DNA of 64,000 nucleotides from Corythucha ciliata (Eukaryota; Arthropoda; Insecta; Hemiptera; Tingidae). The position numbers were made by a program, and so were the translations under genes. Shown in pieces: positions 46,836 through 60,900 of this stretch. Below the pieces are notes generated by a model. That model was given only the letters and a program-made list of their open reading frames with translations, was not told where the DNA came from and did not search any database. The stretch lies in the NCBI GenBank assembly GCA_038030265.1, contig CM075943.1, forward strand, positions 7,936,001 through 8,000,000, written 5' to 3'. Numbering within the stretch: the stretch's first letter is position 1; the number at the start of each line of letters is the position of its first letter.

Positions 46836-48852
46836 AACGCTATAGTCGGATCGGCGAAAGAATGTGCATGAGTGGTGGGAGGCCATAAGCCCGCTTTTTC
46901 CCTCTCTGAACGTGGTTGTTTACTTCTCCTCTTATTATCAAACAACTGCAACCAATAACAGAGAGTTTTACCGATGAAATAGGAGAGGCTCCTCTCAGGT
47001 GATATAGCGGTAAGTCATGTGGGTTTATGGAAAAGAGAGAGGGTAATTTCATGCACATTCTTTCACCGATCCGACTACAGCTGGAAAGTGGGTGGGGTGG
47101 TGGTGGGGTGTGGGTGGGGGGTCGATCAGTTGATACGGTGAGGACGGCCCACCGTGCGCAAACGCAAGTTAACCAGTTGATCGCCTTAAGGGCGTAAATA
47201 GTCATTTTTGACCATTAAAGGCGCGAATCGTCTGTAGAGCGTAAACCGCAAACGATCAGTTTGGCCATTTTTAAGATCGTGAATATTGCTGGTACGAGTA
47301 TGCCATTTTTAGGGCGTAAATCGCCAGTTTTTTTAGAGCACGAATCATCAGTTTAGACGTTTCCAAGGCACGAAGGCTCAGTTTGGCTCTTTCAGACGCG
47401 CGAATGGCCAATTTCGCCATTTTTCAGGACAAGAATCATCTGCTTAGGGATGTCCAAAGTATAAATTGCCAGTTTAACCATTCATAATGCCACACAGAGT
47501 CAGTTTTACCAATTTTATAGGGCGTGAATAGCCAGTTTGGCAAATTTTTACGGCACCAGTATGGCCACTCCTAGGGCATGAATCCGTCATTTCAGTCAAT
47601 TGTAGGGTACATACTCAATTTTGACATAATTCAATGCGTGAATCATTAGTTTAACAATTTTGAGAACGCCAACGGTCAATTTTGCCATTTTTACGGTACG
47701 AATAGTCCGTCAAGCCATTTATGGGGTGCGAATAGTCAGTTTGCCATTTCTAGGACGCAAATTGTCAGTTTGGTCATTTATAGAGAGTGGATAGCCAGTG
47801 TGATATTTTCAGGGCATGAATCGTTGGTTTTTCCATATTTTAAGGCTCGTAAAGTCTGTTTGGTCATTTTTAAAGCGCGAATCGTCCGTTTTGGTATTTT
47901 TAGAACGCAGTTCGGACATTCTAGGCAGTAGGCATGCAAATAATGTAAAATGGTCGATTTGGGCATTCGATTTTGGGTCGATTTGAATGGTCGGTTTGGG
48001 CATTCTATAGGCACGGAAATGGTCGAGTATGTAGTTTTCAGGGCAGGAATGGTCTGTTTAAGGATTTTCAGATCGAGTGCGAATCGTTATAATAGTTAAG
48101 CCATTTTTAGATCGCATAACGTCACTTTTGTCCACTTTTAGATCTGGAATCGCTACTTTTGGCTATTTTTAGCGCGCGAATGGACGATTTAGTCTTTTTC
48201 GGAGAGGGACTCGTGATCTTTTCATGCATTTTCATGGCTGCACGAACCGTCAGTCTAGCCACGAGCCGAGCCCTACGAAATTGGTTTCTGACGTACGAAA
48301 TCCGCAAAAATGTGATCTCAGAAAGTGCCAAACCGGCGAGTTGCGTTTTTTAAGACGTCTGCGAACGTGAAATTCAGTTGCTAAAACTACGGAATAGGGT
48401 TCTGCGGAGTGTCCAATCCGTGATATTTGGACATCAAATGCATTTGTGATGAGTCAACCCAGTGCAAATTGGCTTTTGGGAGTCAATCCTGTGGTGTTGC
48501 CTTTTTGAGTGATGAAAAACCCTCTAAATTCGTTCTGCGACCAATAATCCACAAAGAATGGAAGTTGACTTGATTTGTAAGAGAGCGTGGGGGGATCATG
48601 AGCCCAGGGCTGAGCCCCCCTCCCCCAAAACATTTTATCCTACAAATCCGCTCCTGAAAAGCAGCACGGTAATTTCGGGGTCACGGAAGGGCCTCAACGG
48701 GCTTGGACTTCGATATCGAGTCGATAATCGATCTGGAGTCTAGAAAATCGACCAAAACCAACGACATTTTGTGAATAAGTATCCCAATTTCAGCATTAAA
48801 TTGCTTGAGACGCAGCTGTCGAGCCTTTATGCGTAGCTGACAATTGCCTGTT
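46836..48852. repeat. ~2.0-kb tandem duplication, copy 2
   Basis: Differs from copy 1 by scattered substitutions and small insertions, for example AATGTAAAAT near 47941 and 4 extra bases near 48073. The junction carries AACGC at both edges. Confidence 0.9.
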
Positions 48853-48857
48853 AACGC

Positions 48858-51050
48858 AAATTATAAAGCTACTGCGGACAAGGCTTAGAACGTGGCTCTC
48901 ATCTATTCCATCATTCATTGTTCACTGAGTAATTAAACCCGATTCGCACGACGTTGCCCCAAAGTCTATTCCAACTTAAAACGTGAGAGACAATGAATGT
49001 TATTCTTTCCCTTCAGGAAAGCAACGAAATTAGAAGAAAAACGTGTGATTGGCCCCCTACCCGCCCTTCAAACAGTCCACCCGATTCTCGTCCTTTAAAC
49101 AGAAGTCATTATCATTTGTAGGGGCAGAAAAAGACCGAACGTTAAAGTTAACGTTTGAGGCGTGGGCACGTGGTGGTGGTGGTGGGAATGAGTGCGAGAG
49201 GGTGAAATAGCTATTTACACAACGAGTGAACGGCCTAACAATCCAATTTGTCGATACTTCTTAAATGACTGCTTAAAACCATTGTCTTCGGGTTAACACT
49301 TCAACCCCCCCTGAGAGTCATTCTGAATTTACAAGTTAATTACATGGCTTTTTCTGCTCTTGGGGGGGGGGGGCTTTGGTTAGGGAGATTTGGTGGAAGG
49401 GGAACGTATAGTGATGAAAGCATTGTTTTGAGCCGTAAAACAACCTAAACATTTTGAGTCTGATACCTGGGGTTAGCATGAATTATAGTTGACAATAAAA
49501 GTCTTCATACTTTACATTATTTAAATAAAACGGGAGACTGTATACTGGTAATGAAATCCCGGTTACAACACGTCGAAATTTCTATTCCGTTGAGTCATGA
49601 TCTTTTGATGCAGAATACATCATCGATTGCACAATCTTTCACTCCGTTTTTTGATGAGCATGATATATTTAGTACTCTGCGCCAGGTTTTATCTTCCAGT
49701 CCAATCCTAGCAATGAGAGTGATGAGAATGGGTGGGGGGGGGGGTAAATCGCCTGAAGCCTTTCACGAAAAAAAAAAAAAAAAATGCCTTTGTGAAGGGC
49801 AGGCTTTGTTCTGTGGGAGTCTTCGTGATTGGTTGAAAGAAACGATCTGTGTACGAGATAACTGGGCCAACTAGAGTCCCCTGACAATTGGCTCTGCCCC
49901 CCATGGGGTCTCTTTAAATGACTTCCTACTTTATCACGTGGTCCAGTTATTCCTCTGGAGCCATTCACTCCATACATGTTCTTCTTTTTTTTCAGCCCCC
50001 CCCCCCATCCACACTCGCCCAACACTCCTTGTTTTCTCTAGTTGAATACAATCGACTCATCCTCGCTCTATGATCCACGTCAATCGTTTCTTTTATTTTT
50101 ATCTGGACTTCAAGGCCTATAAGCCTTTTATAGAGAGCTGAAGTGAATCGCGGACAGATTTTTAATTTCATTACAGCATTTGGAAGTAATCGTCCGAGTC
50201 AAGCTCTCGCCGAGTGTCTTTATAACAACTTTATTCAATCTAGAGTAGCTCTAAGTGAGCGTATAAAAGTCTAACTCCGTTTGGATTGTTTATTTTTTTT
50301 CAGTAGCAGCAAAAGAAACTTTTTTTTTGTTCTTTTTATTTTCAAGTTTCGTTGAAGGTAAACTAACTAAAGTTAAGACTCTTCAAGTACTTAAAATTTA
50401 GCTGCGAGTCAAGTTCGGATCAAGTTTTATGCCATAAGAGCTCTCCCGTCAAAGCCCTTCAGATGTTATTGCTCGAAAACTAACTTTATCAGACATAACG
50501 TTCCAAAAGATTGTCGAGCTCAAAGGAACTCATTCCTTGTTTCCCTCCGTTATTTATGCAACCGTTGTCACGCAACCGTGTAATATGGAAACAGCAACTT
50601 TTCTCTGTCTGTCGACTGCGAAAATAAAAATGTTTAAGAATGGCGGCATTGTTGGGTTGTGTTCATTCGCGTGGCTAGCCTATAACCCTCTGTGAGTAAC
50701 TTTTAACTAGTCCGAACGTCTTATTTATAACCCAGTAAAATCTGGGCAAGCTGGAAACCAATATTAAATACCTTCAAGAGGTCCTTTAGTGAGGAGTCAT
50801 CTAAGTTTGTGCAGTCAGAAACCTTGAGCTTTCATTCTAGTAGCCAAAAAAACAGGCTGCAGGAATGCTCTTTGCACGACGAAGTCACTCATTCTCTTGA
50901 AAACGTTCCCTTGAAGGATTAGCAAGGTACTGAACATTTCAGCCGTACTTTCCGACAGGAGCGGCGACTTGTCGTAGACACTTTAGTTAACGTGGGGTGG
51001 GCATCCCCACGGGCTCCCGATGGCCCACCCGTGCCATATACAGTGATAAA
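48858..51050. other. Non-coding, no gene recognised
   Basis: G runs at about 49361-49372 and 49733-49744, and a 16-nt A run near 49769. No supported coding region. Confidence 0.45.
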
Positions 51051-51054
51051 TTAT

Positions 51055-52035
51055 CATTTTTAATGTTGGATTTCGGCGCCCCTCGGATTTTTATGCCTCC
51101 TCGTGGGCGGCTAATTCTCCGCTAAGTGCCCACTTAATCCAGACTAAAATTGAAAATAACACTAATTTGAGGATGACGCTGAGATAAATGGCTAATTCAC
51201 GGCTGAAATTATTGAGAAAAATAACTAATTCACGGACAGAAGTGAGAATTAAGAAAAATGCAAGGCTAATTCGCAGAGAGGGGGAAGATAAAACGTTACT
51301 TCACGGGTAATATTGAGAAAACCCTCTAAAATCGCGCATAAAGTATGAAAAAAAAAAAACAGTAATTCACGATTAAAATTACTAAACACACTAATTCACG
51401 GATAAAATAGTGAAAAATCGATAATTCACCAATGATTTTGAGAAAAAGCGCTAATAACATTACAAAAATATGAATTCAAAGTCGAAGAACGCAAATTCGT
51501 GACTCAATCTAAAAACAAAACGCTAATTCGCAGGGAAAATTAAGAAAAAGGGCTGATTCACGGATAAAATTGGAGAAAATCCATCATTAGTGGTTCAAAT
51601 CACGTAGTCAGCTACTTGAAGGCTAGAAGACGTACAGAAACGACCATTTTCCGCTTCTGAAGACAAGTTCGTGTCTAAAAATGCGAAAAACGCTAATCCT
51701 TAGCTAAAAGCGAAACAAATCTGTAATTCACAGCTAAAAGGAAATGAGGAAAAAACTAATTCACTGCAAAATTCCAATATACCACTAATTCACGGTTAAA
51801 ATGATGAGAAATCGCTAAAAAGACAAAAAAAACGCTAATTCGCGGCTAAAATGGAGAAAAATTGCTAATTCATCGATAAAATGGTAAGAAGCGCTAAAGT
51901 AACGAAGAAACGCTAATTCTGAAGATAACTTAAAATCGCTTTATCCGCGGCCAAATTTCAGAAAAAGCATTAGATAATTCGCGGCAAAAGTTGGAGGAAC
52001 TCTAATTCGTCGATAAAACTTAGATAATTCGTCGA
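51055..52035 (-). repeat. Dispersed element with family-A array, second copy
   Basis: The left edge resembles 25430-25620 (CTCGTGGGCGGCTAA, CTTAATCCAGAC). The array of GCTAATTCGCGGCTAAAAT units runs to about 52030. Confidence 0.7.
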
Positions 52036-52569
52036 TTGCACTAAGCAGCCTGGCCGCGGCAGCCAGTTGGCTGCTGTGCAGTTGGGCTTGTCCTAGTGGG
52101 TGCCCCAGCCTCGAAATCTTTGCTGCCTAGTGCGCGGGCAACCCTAGGTTGCATTGTATTTCACCGGCCCCCCGGGAACCCTAACCCATTTTTTTTTTAA
52201 TTTACGATACCTAGGCATGAAGGAGCTTTTAACGAACGAGGCACGATGTTTGTGACACGAGACAAAGTCGAGTGCCATCATCGGTAGAGTTTGTAGTGCG
52301 ATTATACGCCTCAGGATCGTACGCTTTTTTTACCTTCGATCGTTCAAAGCCTTTTAAAGCCAATTAGGTTCATAATTATTTAATTTAAGGGTTCCGTAAA
52401 GTCTCCCATTTGCCACAAAACTTCATTCCAGAGAAATAAAAAAGAAGAAACAAAAGAAGCGCGTAAGATGAAAGCGGGCTTCCCTGCCTCAATTCTTCTA
52501 CCAACTTAATCAACTGACTTTGACCTTTTTGGGTTATAATTTTTACGGTTCCACTCATCCTTCACCCAT

Positions 52570-52686
52570 CGTTCATCGTGCTTAAAGACCTACTTTACAC
52601 ACGCCGTGTGGTAAATAGTTAACTCATTTACCGTGAACTCTTTACCGCACGGCGTGTGTAAAGTAGGTCTTTACGCACGATGAACG
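52570..52686. mobile_element. 117-bp near-perfect palindrome
   Basis: A ~46-bp stem (CGTTCATCGTGCTTAAAGAC... and its complement) closes on a ~25-base loop. Only two mismatches are seen in the stem. It looks like a very small MITE or a hairpin-forming inverted duplication. No gene is present. Confidence 0.8.
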
Positions 52687-52914
52687 TCTGCTCAAACACT
52701 CCTTTAAGAATGATCTCAGGAATAATAGATTATACGCCTAGGCAAGAAAGCGATTTTTTCGAGGCCGAAAGAAAAAATTGGACGGGCGAGGCGTAGCCCC
52801 CCCCCCCCCAAATCCCCAAAATACCTTTTTTGACGCGGTGTGTACAGTATTTTTTTATTAAAACACGGGCTGAAAGTTTTATCCCCTAGGCTCTAAAATA
52901 ATTAGTTGTTTTTT

Positions 52915-53215
52915 TTAAAAAAAAAAAATAGTATCTTACATATAACGAGACACGCAAGTGCCATTTTACTTGCGACTACGTTGTTTGGCTGGCGAGGCAA
53001 AGCCGAGTCGGCTAAATGAATACGAGCAAGTGACTTGAGGTATATGCACGATATTTTTCGCGAGACAAGTGAAATAATAGTATATTTCACAACAAGTGAG
53101 GGAAGTGTAGTTTTACCTGCGAGTTGTGTTTGGCTCACGAGGCGGGTCCGAGTGAACTAAAAACAACTAGCAGAGTGAAAGCTTCTTCCTCACGAGTTGT
53201 GGATATTATTTTTCG
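52915..53215. repeat. Two diverged ~150-bp tandem units of a dispersed repeat
   Basis: Unit 1 (about 52930-53075) and unit 2 (53088-53215) share AGTATATTTCACAAC-like starts, a GTTTGGCT..CGAGGC middle and a GATATTATTTTTCGC-like end. The start of the unit also appears at 16578 inside the second hAT-like element. Confidence 0.55.
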
Positions 53216-53732
53216 CACGACCAACAGGTTTAATTGTCTTTCCTGCAAGTGTTCAGAGGCAAGGGTACGCTAATTGAATACAGAACTTTTTTTCACTTGC
53301 CTTCAATAGTGAATGAAAACCTTCCTGTTTCCTTCACTTGCGAGGGAAAATGTGAAATTATTGGCATTCTGCCTTAATTTGCTTCACTAGTGAGTTAAAA
53401 AAGAAAAATACTTTTTTCACCTAGCTCATCTTTTCAAGTAAAAATCAACTTCCCTGTTGAGGTACCTGATGGCGAAGAGTAAGTATCACTTCCCTCCGTG
53501 ATCGTGCGAAAACCATCATGTATAATTCGTGAAAGAAGAAGAAATATGCATGTTTCCAACGATAATGTTACAAAAAGTAAATTTTTCGCCATTATTTTAT
53601 GTTATTTTGTTCGTTGGGGGAGGGGGGATATGTCCACCCCTTGGATCCACCACATCCCGGAGGCCCATAACACAATAGCTGTCTCGGCATGAAACAAGGT
53701 CATTTCATTGTTAAAATGTTCTGTATTCATGA

Positions 53733-53857
53733 ATGAGACCAGTCTCGGTCTCGTCTCGAAAATAGCGGTCTCGTCTCGGTCTCGGCTCGAGACCAGAAAA
53801 CTTGGTCTCGGTCTCGCACCAGAAATGATGGTCTCGTCTCGGTCTCGTGCATCACTA
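53733..53857. mobile_element. GAGACC-rich foldback MITE, copy 3
   Basis: Mainly GGTCTC runs with short GAGACC runs. The right end GTGCATCACTAAA is identical to that of copy 2. Confidence 0.6.
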
Positions 53858-54560
53858 AAAATCGGTAATTCACCGATAAAATTGATAAGAAACGCTGACG
53901 TGTGGTAAAAACGCTAATTCGCGGTTATAATTGAGAAAACGCCCAATATGCGGCTTCTGAAGTTAACTACGTGGCTGAAAGTTAACAAAATCGCTAATCC
54001 GCGGCTAAATGAGGGTAATGAGCTAATTTGTGGAATTTAATTCAGAAACAGCGTTAATTTGTAGCAAAATTGTGAAACAAAACTCTCATTGAAGGTTCGC
54101 TATGGGGCTAAAATTTATGTAAAACGCTAATTGACGGCAGGAATTAGGAAAAATGGCTATATATAGGGTTAAATTGAGAACTTTTGCTACCAGTTTCACA
54201 GAAATAAATTGAGTGAATGGCATGTCACGGTTTCCGAAGACAATTTCGTGGTTAAAATTGTAGAATATAGCGCTAATTAACGGGTAAAATGGAGACAAAT
54301 CGCTAATTATTCTCCAAAAATGAAATTGTGAAGTAGTGATGAAGGCGGAGGAATGCTAATTCGCGGCTTCTGAAGCAACTTCACAGCCAAGCAACGTTGG
54401 TGAAAGATTCGCCTGGGGTCGCCAAATGTCCAAGTCTAAGGCCGGCACTGCAAATCTGCAATGAGCTCCAATAGGGCACATTTTTTTTTTTTTTTTTTCA
54501 AATGGAAAACGCTATTATACTGTAGTTAAGTTATGTTGTTGAAGTTATGATGGCACCTCA
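53858..54560 (-). repeat. Dispersed element with family-A array, third copy
   Basis: Family-A units to about 54350. The edge GTGAAAGATTCGCCTGGGG and the tag CAAATGGAAAACGCTATTAT (54500-54518) match 26730-26830. Confidence 0.7.
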
Positions 54561-55593
54561 TTTTAGGACCTCTTGAAGGTATTTAACTGGGGAAACCCTG
54601 TATCCCCCCTGGGGGAAACAGGGGGAAGCTGGAAGCTTGCCCGTAATTATTTCGATAGCCCCCCGCCCCTCTATTTGATCTATTAAAGAAACCGCCGCGA
54701 TAGATTCGTTTTTATAATATGACAGAGTCGTACCCGCATTCTTGTCTCAGTGCGTTCAGAAAATAATACCAAGAGTGTCTGAAAAATGAAGCCATTCATA
54801 CGACCTTCTATGCTGTACAATAGAAATCTTTCACTTTTTATTTCCGTGTTTTGTTGTACACGACTCTTAATCAGCCCAAAAACCCTTCTGTTTTACTTGT
54901 TTTTCCCCTCTTTTTTTTTCAACGCTCACCCATGGAAAATTCCGCTCGGCTGATTCGGAGGAAAATGTAATATTAATTTAAATTCACGTAGCTCCCACTT
55001 CTATTGTCTTCCCCCCACCCCCCAAAAAAAACACCCTGTTCTATCCGGTCTTTCATATTCTTTCTATGCTGTCTGTGCTTTTATGATGATCATGCCACGA
55101 GAGAAATAAGGAGCATGTTTTTCATTAACCGAGTAGAGTTCAACAGCCAGTAGCAATGATTTGATTGCGTTTTACTATCGAATGAAAATTATTTGATGAG
55201 AAAAAAAAAATACTGGACTCAATTAGTTTTGAACTTTACATCACGCTACTGCCCCCTCCCACCATCCAAGATTGACGTGAAAAGGAAATAATGAAAGTGA
55301 CAAGACGGAAATACCATGACATGGGAATCAATTGAGGATCATTTAATTTTCCTCTTGTAAAACTTAAAAAAAGTAAGGAGAGGTTAATCGATTAAATCAC
55401 TTAAGAACTCACAACCAACAGCTTGTTTTCTTGGGTCCAAGGTGCACCCCTCCTCCCTCTCTACTTTTCCCTTACCACTCTACTTCATCAATTATTATCG
55501 TTTGACCCAATTCGAGTCACGGATTCTCTTTCGTAACCCCCACCTCTCACCACCGCCTATGCAACGTCTTAATAGCGCGGGTAGTATTGAGCC
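54561..55593. other. Non-coding, no gene recognised
   Basis: No supported gene or known repeat. A short palindrome of C and G runs lies at about 54590-54630. Confidence 0.45.
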
Positions 55594-55810
55594 CTTGTAA
55601 TGTCGCAGATTTTTAGTCTTGAGTGATTTAATTTAAAAGATGGTTTATATTTGTCTGGTTGTGAGTCACGGGTGTTCGAGGAAGATGACGAAGGAGCGCC
55701 CAGAATCAGCGAAATAGTCTTCGTGGCCGTGGATCCAGAGGGCTAGCTGACAAATATAAACCATCTTTTCAATTAAATCACTCAGGACTAAAAATCTGCG
55801 ACATTACAAG
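55594..55810. mobile_element. 217-bp MITE with 62-bp inverted repeats
   Basis: The ends begin CTTGTAATGTCGCAGATTTT on both strands. The 62-bp arms differ at only about two positions around a ~90-bp unpaired centre. No target duplication is recognised (GCC on the left, TTT on the right). Confidence 0.85.
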
Positions 55811-55867
55811 TTTCCGGCATTTATTTTCGCGAAATTTCCTTTCGGTGGACTTTATTTCCGCGAACTT

Positions 55868-57900
55868 TTGAGTTTCGGAGTACGTCAAACTCGGGCAAGC
55901 CGGCCACGACAATGCCCAGCCTTCAATTTTGCAATGTTTTTAGAGCAAATAATCACCAAATTGGAATTTTCCAGGCAGAATATTAGCGATACTGCAAGTT
56001 TTACGTCTCATTCTCGCGGAAAATTGCAAAAGTTTCGCTGTTTTTTTTTTAATTTTTATCAAAATGGTGCTGGAACCTAACGACCACGACAGCGCTAAAA
56101 GTCAAAATAACCGCAAAGTTGCAGCATTTCAGGTTAAAATATCTGTGAAATTGAATGTTTACTGGCTAAATATACATTTACACGTTAATCTCAAGGCAAG
56201 TTTCTCGGCCGTTTGTTTTTAGTAAGCACGAACCCTGGGCATACCGGGCCCCGACTGTGCCCATAACGTTGAATTTAAATTTGACGTGCATTCACAATGA
56301 ACATTGAATGAGTTTGTAAATTGGGGGTCCTAATTTTGGGCGAAGTTACATGTTTCCTGGAAATTGACAGCTTTGGGTCGTAATTTCGGCGAAATTGCAA
56401 GTTTGAGGTCTTCATCAAAGCAAAATATTGGATTTGCATTACTTCCATAGAACAGACATACTAGACATAGAATAGAATGTGGGTGGAAACCTACAATTTT
56501 CATATTCAAGTAAAATAGAATGTGCTGGAAGGCCGTCACCGGAGGAATTTTGACCGTAAAGTGGTCAGACGTACGACTAAAATTTAAGCGCGATTTTGTG
56601 CGTTCTATACGGGTTAAGAGAGCGACATTTCTAGGGGTGTCCGATAACACTCTCGAGAAAAATTTGGACCCACTTAGAACGCTTTATAACCACATGGGAA
56701 TTTCGTGCACTTTTCAAGCCCCTTGTCAAAAATCATTCGCCGAAGAGCTCCTGGCACATTCTACATATTATCCTGGTCGTTGTGGACCAAGTCCATTTAA
56801 AAATGACGATTTTGCCCCTTTTTTACAGTGCAATTCGGCGATTTCTGATCTTTCGTACCAGGAGAATATACTGTTCTAGGAGCTCGTCTTTTTCATAAAA
56901 CTATCACGTCGTTATTAAGCATTTGAAATAGGCCCTAATTGCTCCCGAGTGTGACATCGGGGACCCCTGGAAGTGCCCATTACGCTCGGAAACGCTTTAA
57001 ATTAATTAAGCCACACCTTGTCACTTTTTGGTAAAAATTCCTTATTCGAAGAGCTCCCAGCACATTATATTCTCCTGGTTATAGCGCAAACAAATTTTGT
57101 CGGAACGACGATTTTGTCCCTTTTTTCCAGTGTTATGCTGCATTTTCTGGACTCTGTATTAAGAGAATATTTGTAGCGGCGTAACCGAGTGCCTCGATAC
57201 AGGTCATAGCGTGACGACTACCACGAAATTGGTAGTTTCGGGTCATCGTTCCAGCAGAATGGCAAGTTCCGGGTTTTAAGTTCGGGGAAACTGCAAGTTT
57301 CCCACATCGTAGTTGGACGAGGCCCGCGCCGTGCTCCCAACAAAATTTGTAACATTTTGGGGGCAAGTATCTTCGATACGGGTTGTTTACAGGCATAATT
57401 CGTCCGAAATGGCAAGTTTCAGGGCCAATGTCTTTAGAAATCGTGAACCATGGGCAAACTGGTCTCGCTTACACCGTGTAATTGCAACATTTCGATATGT
57501 ATACTTGTGAGTTTGCAAATTCGAGCTCCAATTTGAACAAAATTACAAGTTTCCTGGCTGAATGCCCACGAAATTGATAGTTTTGGGGGTCTTTGGGTGT
57601 TAATATAAGTGGAATTGTAAGTCCAGGGCCTTTGTCCAATCAAAATTGCAATTTTCGGGTCTTTTTTGTAGCCGAGCATCGTAAGCTTGATGAAACCCGT
57701 AACCTCCTCTCCCCGCCTATCATTATCCGACGCGTTCATTGCTGAAACGAATACGCTGGAGGGCTCTGTACCCTTCTTTTAAGAGCTTTACGCCTTTGAG
57801 CTGAGGCAAATTATGGTCGGCCGAAATGTGCCGAGAAATTTAAAGTTTGACACCTAAAAATACATGTGCCGGTGTATGACCAATTCACGATCGCTAAATT
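55868..57900. repeat. Family-E dispersed repeats and degenerate arrays
   Basis: CGAGCTC/GAAGAGCTCC blocks at 56735-56880 and 57045-57180 are two copies of one ~145-bp repeat. Around them (55940-56420 and 57190-57670) units such as GGCGAAATTGCAAGTTT recur at roughly 35-40-bp spacing. Confidence 0.55.
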
Positions 57901-60900
57901 TGCTAGACTCGGGGGAATTTTCAACGGCCTGTCAATGGGGAGATGCCATAGCGTGCAATCGTTTCAGGGCTGCATCGCTTTATCAGATCATCCCTAAGCT
58001 TCTAAATTGTTTTAAGCCCCACCAGTGTCAGTTGATTGGTTCCTGGGACCATTCCTGTTGATTTTCCAGAGGCGATATATTCACATTTCGCGCGCAGGAA
58101 GCACCCGTAGGTGTTAAAATGGTCGATAATAAAGTAAAATCTTTAGTTTCTTGATTAAGATATTACTCATGAAGCTGAAAGCTAAGTTTCTGTGGCGACA
58201 TTATTAGACTCCTGGCTGAAAAGTCCATTTTCGGGGTAAAATGGCTATTTCTGACCAAGAAGTGAGCAAATTCAGTTTCCATGCTGATCGCGTTACCTAA
58301 CCGAAACTCTGGCAAGTATTGGAAACAACTGTTTCAGTTGTAAAATCAGTCCGTCGATTACGCACCCCATATATGGGGGTAGACTGACAACGATTTTTTG
58401 CATGAATTACCTACTACTATAACCATCGTAGTTTAAGCGCCTTTTATTGACAACATCAAAAAGAAAAATAGTCAGTGGAAAAATAAAACAGCAACTGCAT
58501 TATGTAAAACGTTCTCTAACGTCACAGAATAATTTGGGTTCCTCTAAGTGCCATTCATACAGACCTCATTATTCGGAAGCAATCGAAAGGAGACAAAAAC
58601 GGATATTTGACCTTTAAAAATGTTGGATTTTCCGTACTATAGTTCGGCTAAAGCTGCTTCTTTGCTCTCTACAGTTAATATCTCAAAGCTATGCTCGTTA
58701 AAACTTTTAACGAGAGCCAATTTTTGTTCGAGAGCTTTACTAGTGTCACGCAGATTAAGTTAATGTATTGTTCCACGGTTACAAATCAATAGATACAGCT
58801 ATCAAAAGACTAGCTCGATTTTATAAGGACATGTTCTTTAATTACTTACCACGCGACCGAAAATTAACAAGAGAGACTTTTTTTTTACAAATTCCCTAAT
58901 TATTGATAAGTGAATACCGCAATTATGCGTTGTAGGTGTTGTTTGGTTAGATCAATCCCCCCCCCCAGCCCTCAAACCGGGTATTTGGTGAATAATTTTC
59001 CATCGTAGAGGACAAACAACGGCTGATATGAGAAGTCTAGCCAGGCGTACCCGATTAATTAATTAACAGCCGCGTAAATGGAGTTTTAACAAAAACGGGA
59101 AAATTGATGGAGAATAACTGAATTTCCCGATTGACGTTTTTAAATCAGAAATACCTACTAATTCAACAATCAAGTTGAATTATAGGCGGAACTATGGTTG
59201 AGGATGAGCCCAGGAAATTGAGGATTCCACCCATGTCTGATACTTGGAAGTGGTTCATATTGTTATAGTGAAGTGGTTATAGTGCCGTATAACTTAATCG
59301 TAGATTACCGTTTTCCGATTTACCGGTTTCGTTAGGAAAAAGGGGCACTCATCCCGATGAAGGGAATGCTATTTGGTGGATAAGGTTGGTCATTGCCCCC
59401 CCTCCCCTCGATTGCGGGGCATCCTCACTAAAGCTTTCCAACTGTAATCAATCATAATTTTCTAGAAATGAAAAAAAGATGGAAATGTTTCAAAAGGACC
59501 GCCGCGGCTGTTATTTAAAATTGAGGGCGGTCCTCTTCTCTATACCGACCAGCACACATTAGGTCATCCCGAGGATCCCCCCGCTCTTTCTAAAGACTCC
59601 CTTCATGTTAATTACTTCATAAATTACCACAAGTATATTAAAACCATCAATTTATTGAATCTCTTGATTTAGAATCGATTAGAATCTCAAGTTTTACCAC
59701 GAATTACAATAGTATTACCTTGGTGTCCACTGTAGAGCGATAATTTAGTATTGATAGCACGTTCATTAACGAGGCACCCGTGATAAAAAAAAAAAATTTA
59801 AAACACTCCCCCCTCCTTTCATTACCTAAGAGCGGTAGACTAAAATACTTAAGAGTTGTCAACTGTTAAGCTTCAAACTTTGCTTCTGCTCCTGGTGCAG
59901 TCCCGGGCCATAATATTAATGGAAACTCTGCCGGAGGCGCGCGTGGAGTGTCATAAAGCTTTTATATTTTTGCTGCTTCTCGCGCTGGATTCGTATTAAA
60001 AAAAAAAAAAAAAGTCACCAGTTGATTGATTTCAACGGTTGAATGGGCCACGGTGCTCACAGTGTGCTAACACTGCAGCTAACCTCGCAGTTCCAGTACG
60101 TTATGGCATCGTTTTTAGGGAAGACCCGAGGATGTAAAGAAACAAAAAATATAAGTAAAAGAGGCTACACTTTTTCTCTATGTTCAGAAGGCGAATAATT
60201 ACGCTTTCAATAAAATGAAAAAAGGTAAAAGGAAATGTTTATATTTTTATTAATGCCCCCTCCGTCCCGGGCCTTCAGTACAACATTGAGGCAAATTGTG
60301 TATTGAAATAATAAAACTCTTAACACACAGAGGGTCTCGCGCTTTATTTACATAATTTATTTTGTGTTTGCAGCGTTCACAAATGTGGAAATGATTTCTC
60401 TATACGCAAAACACGAACGCTACGCTATCATTAGGATTCAGACCAGCGTAAATATAACGGGGCTCTTTAAAGCTCCCCGGTATACGTAGTCGTTTTGAAA
60501 AATGTGAATGAACGAGGTGGACATGGCTGTAGTAAAATGTTTACTTCCACATCGTCTATTCAGTTTCAGTACGATTCCCGCAGCGCGAGGGAAGTTTGAA
60601 AATTGATTTAAAAACAAAGAGGAATGCCCGGACAATGAGCCCTGTTTGGTCCCGACAATAAGGACCAGACAGGCCCTCGAGGTAAGATGTTACTCAATAG
60701 AACGAAAATGGTTGGACCAGTGATTGGAATCGAGGTTAAATGGTTTTGTAAATGCAAGATGATTGATTTATGGTATTTCGAATCCGGCTATTAGTGCGAA
60801 CAGTCGGAAAGACAGGATGGGGGAGGGGAAGGAAAGGTTTGTTTCACGTTTGGAAGCTGTAGGGCGGCCCTAAAGTCTTTTGTCTTTTCCACTAAAATTA

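Noticed and set aside
45932..48353. Paired open frames conserved between the two tandem copies
   Set aside because: Conservation simply reflects the recent duplication of a non-coding repeat array.
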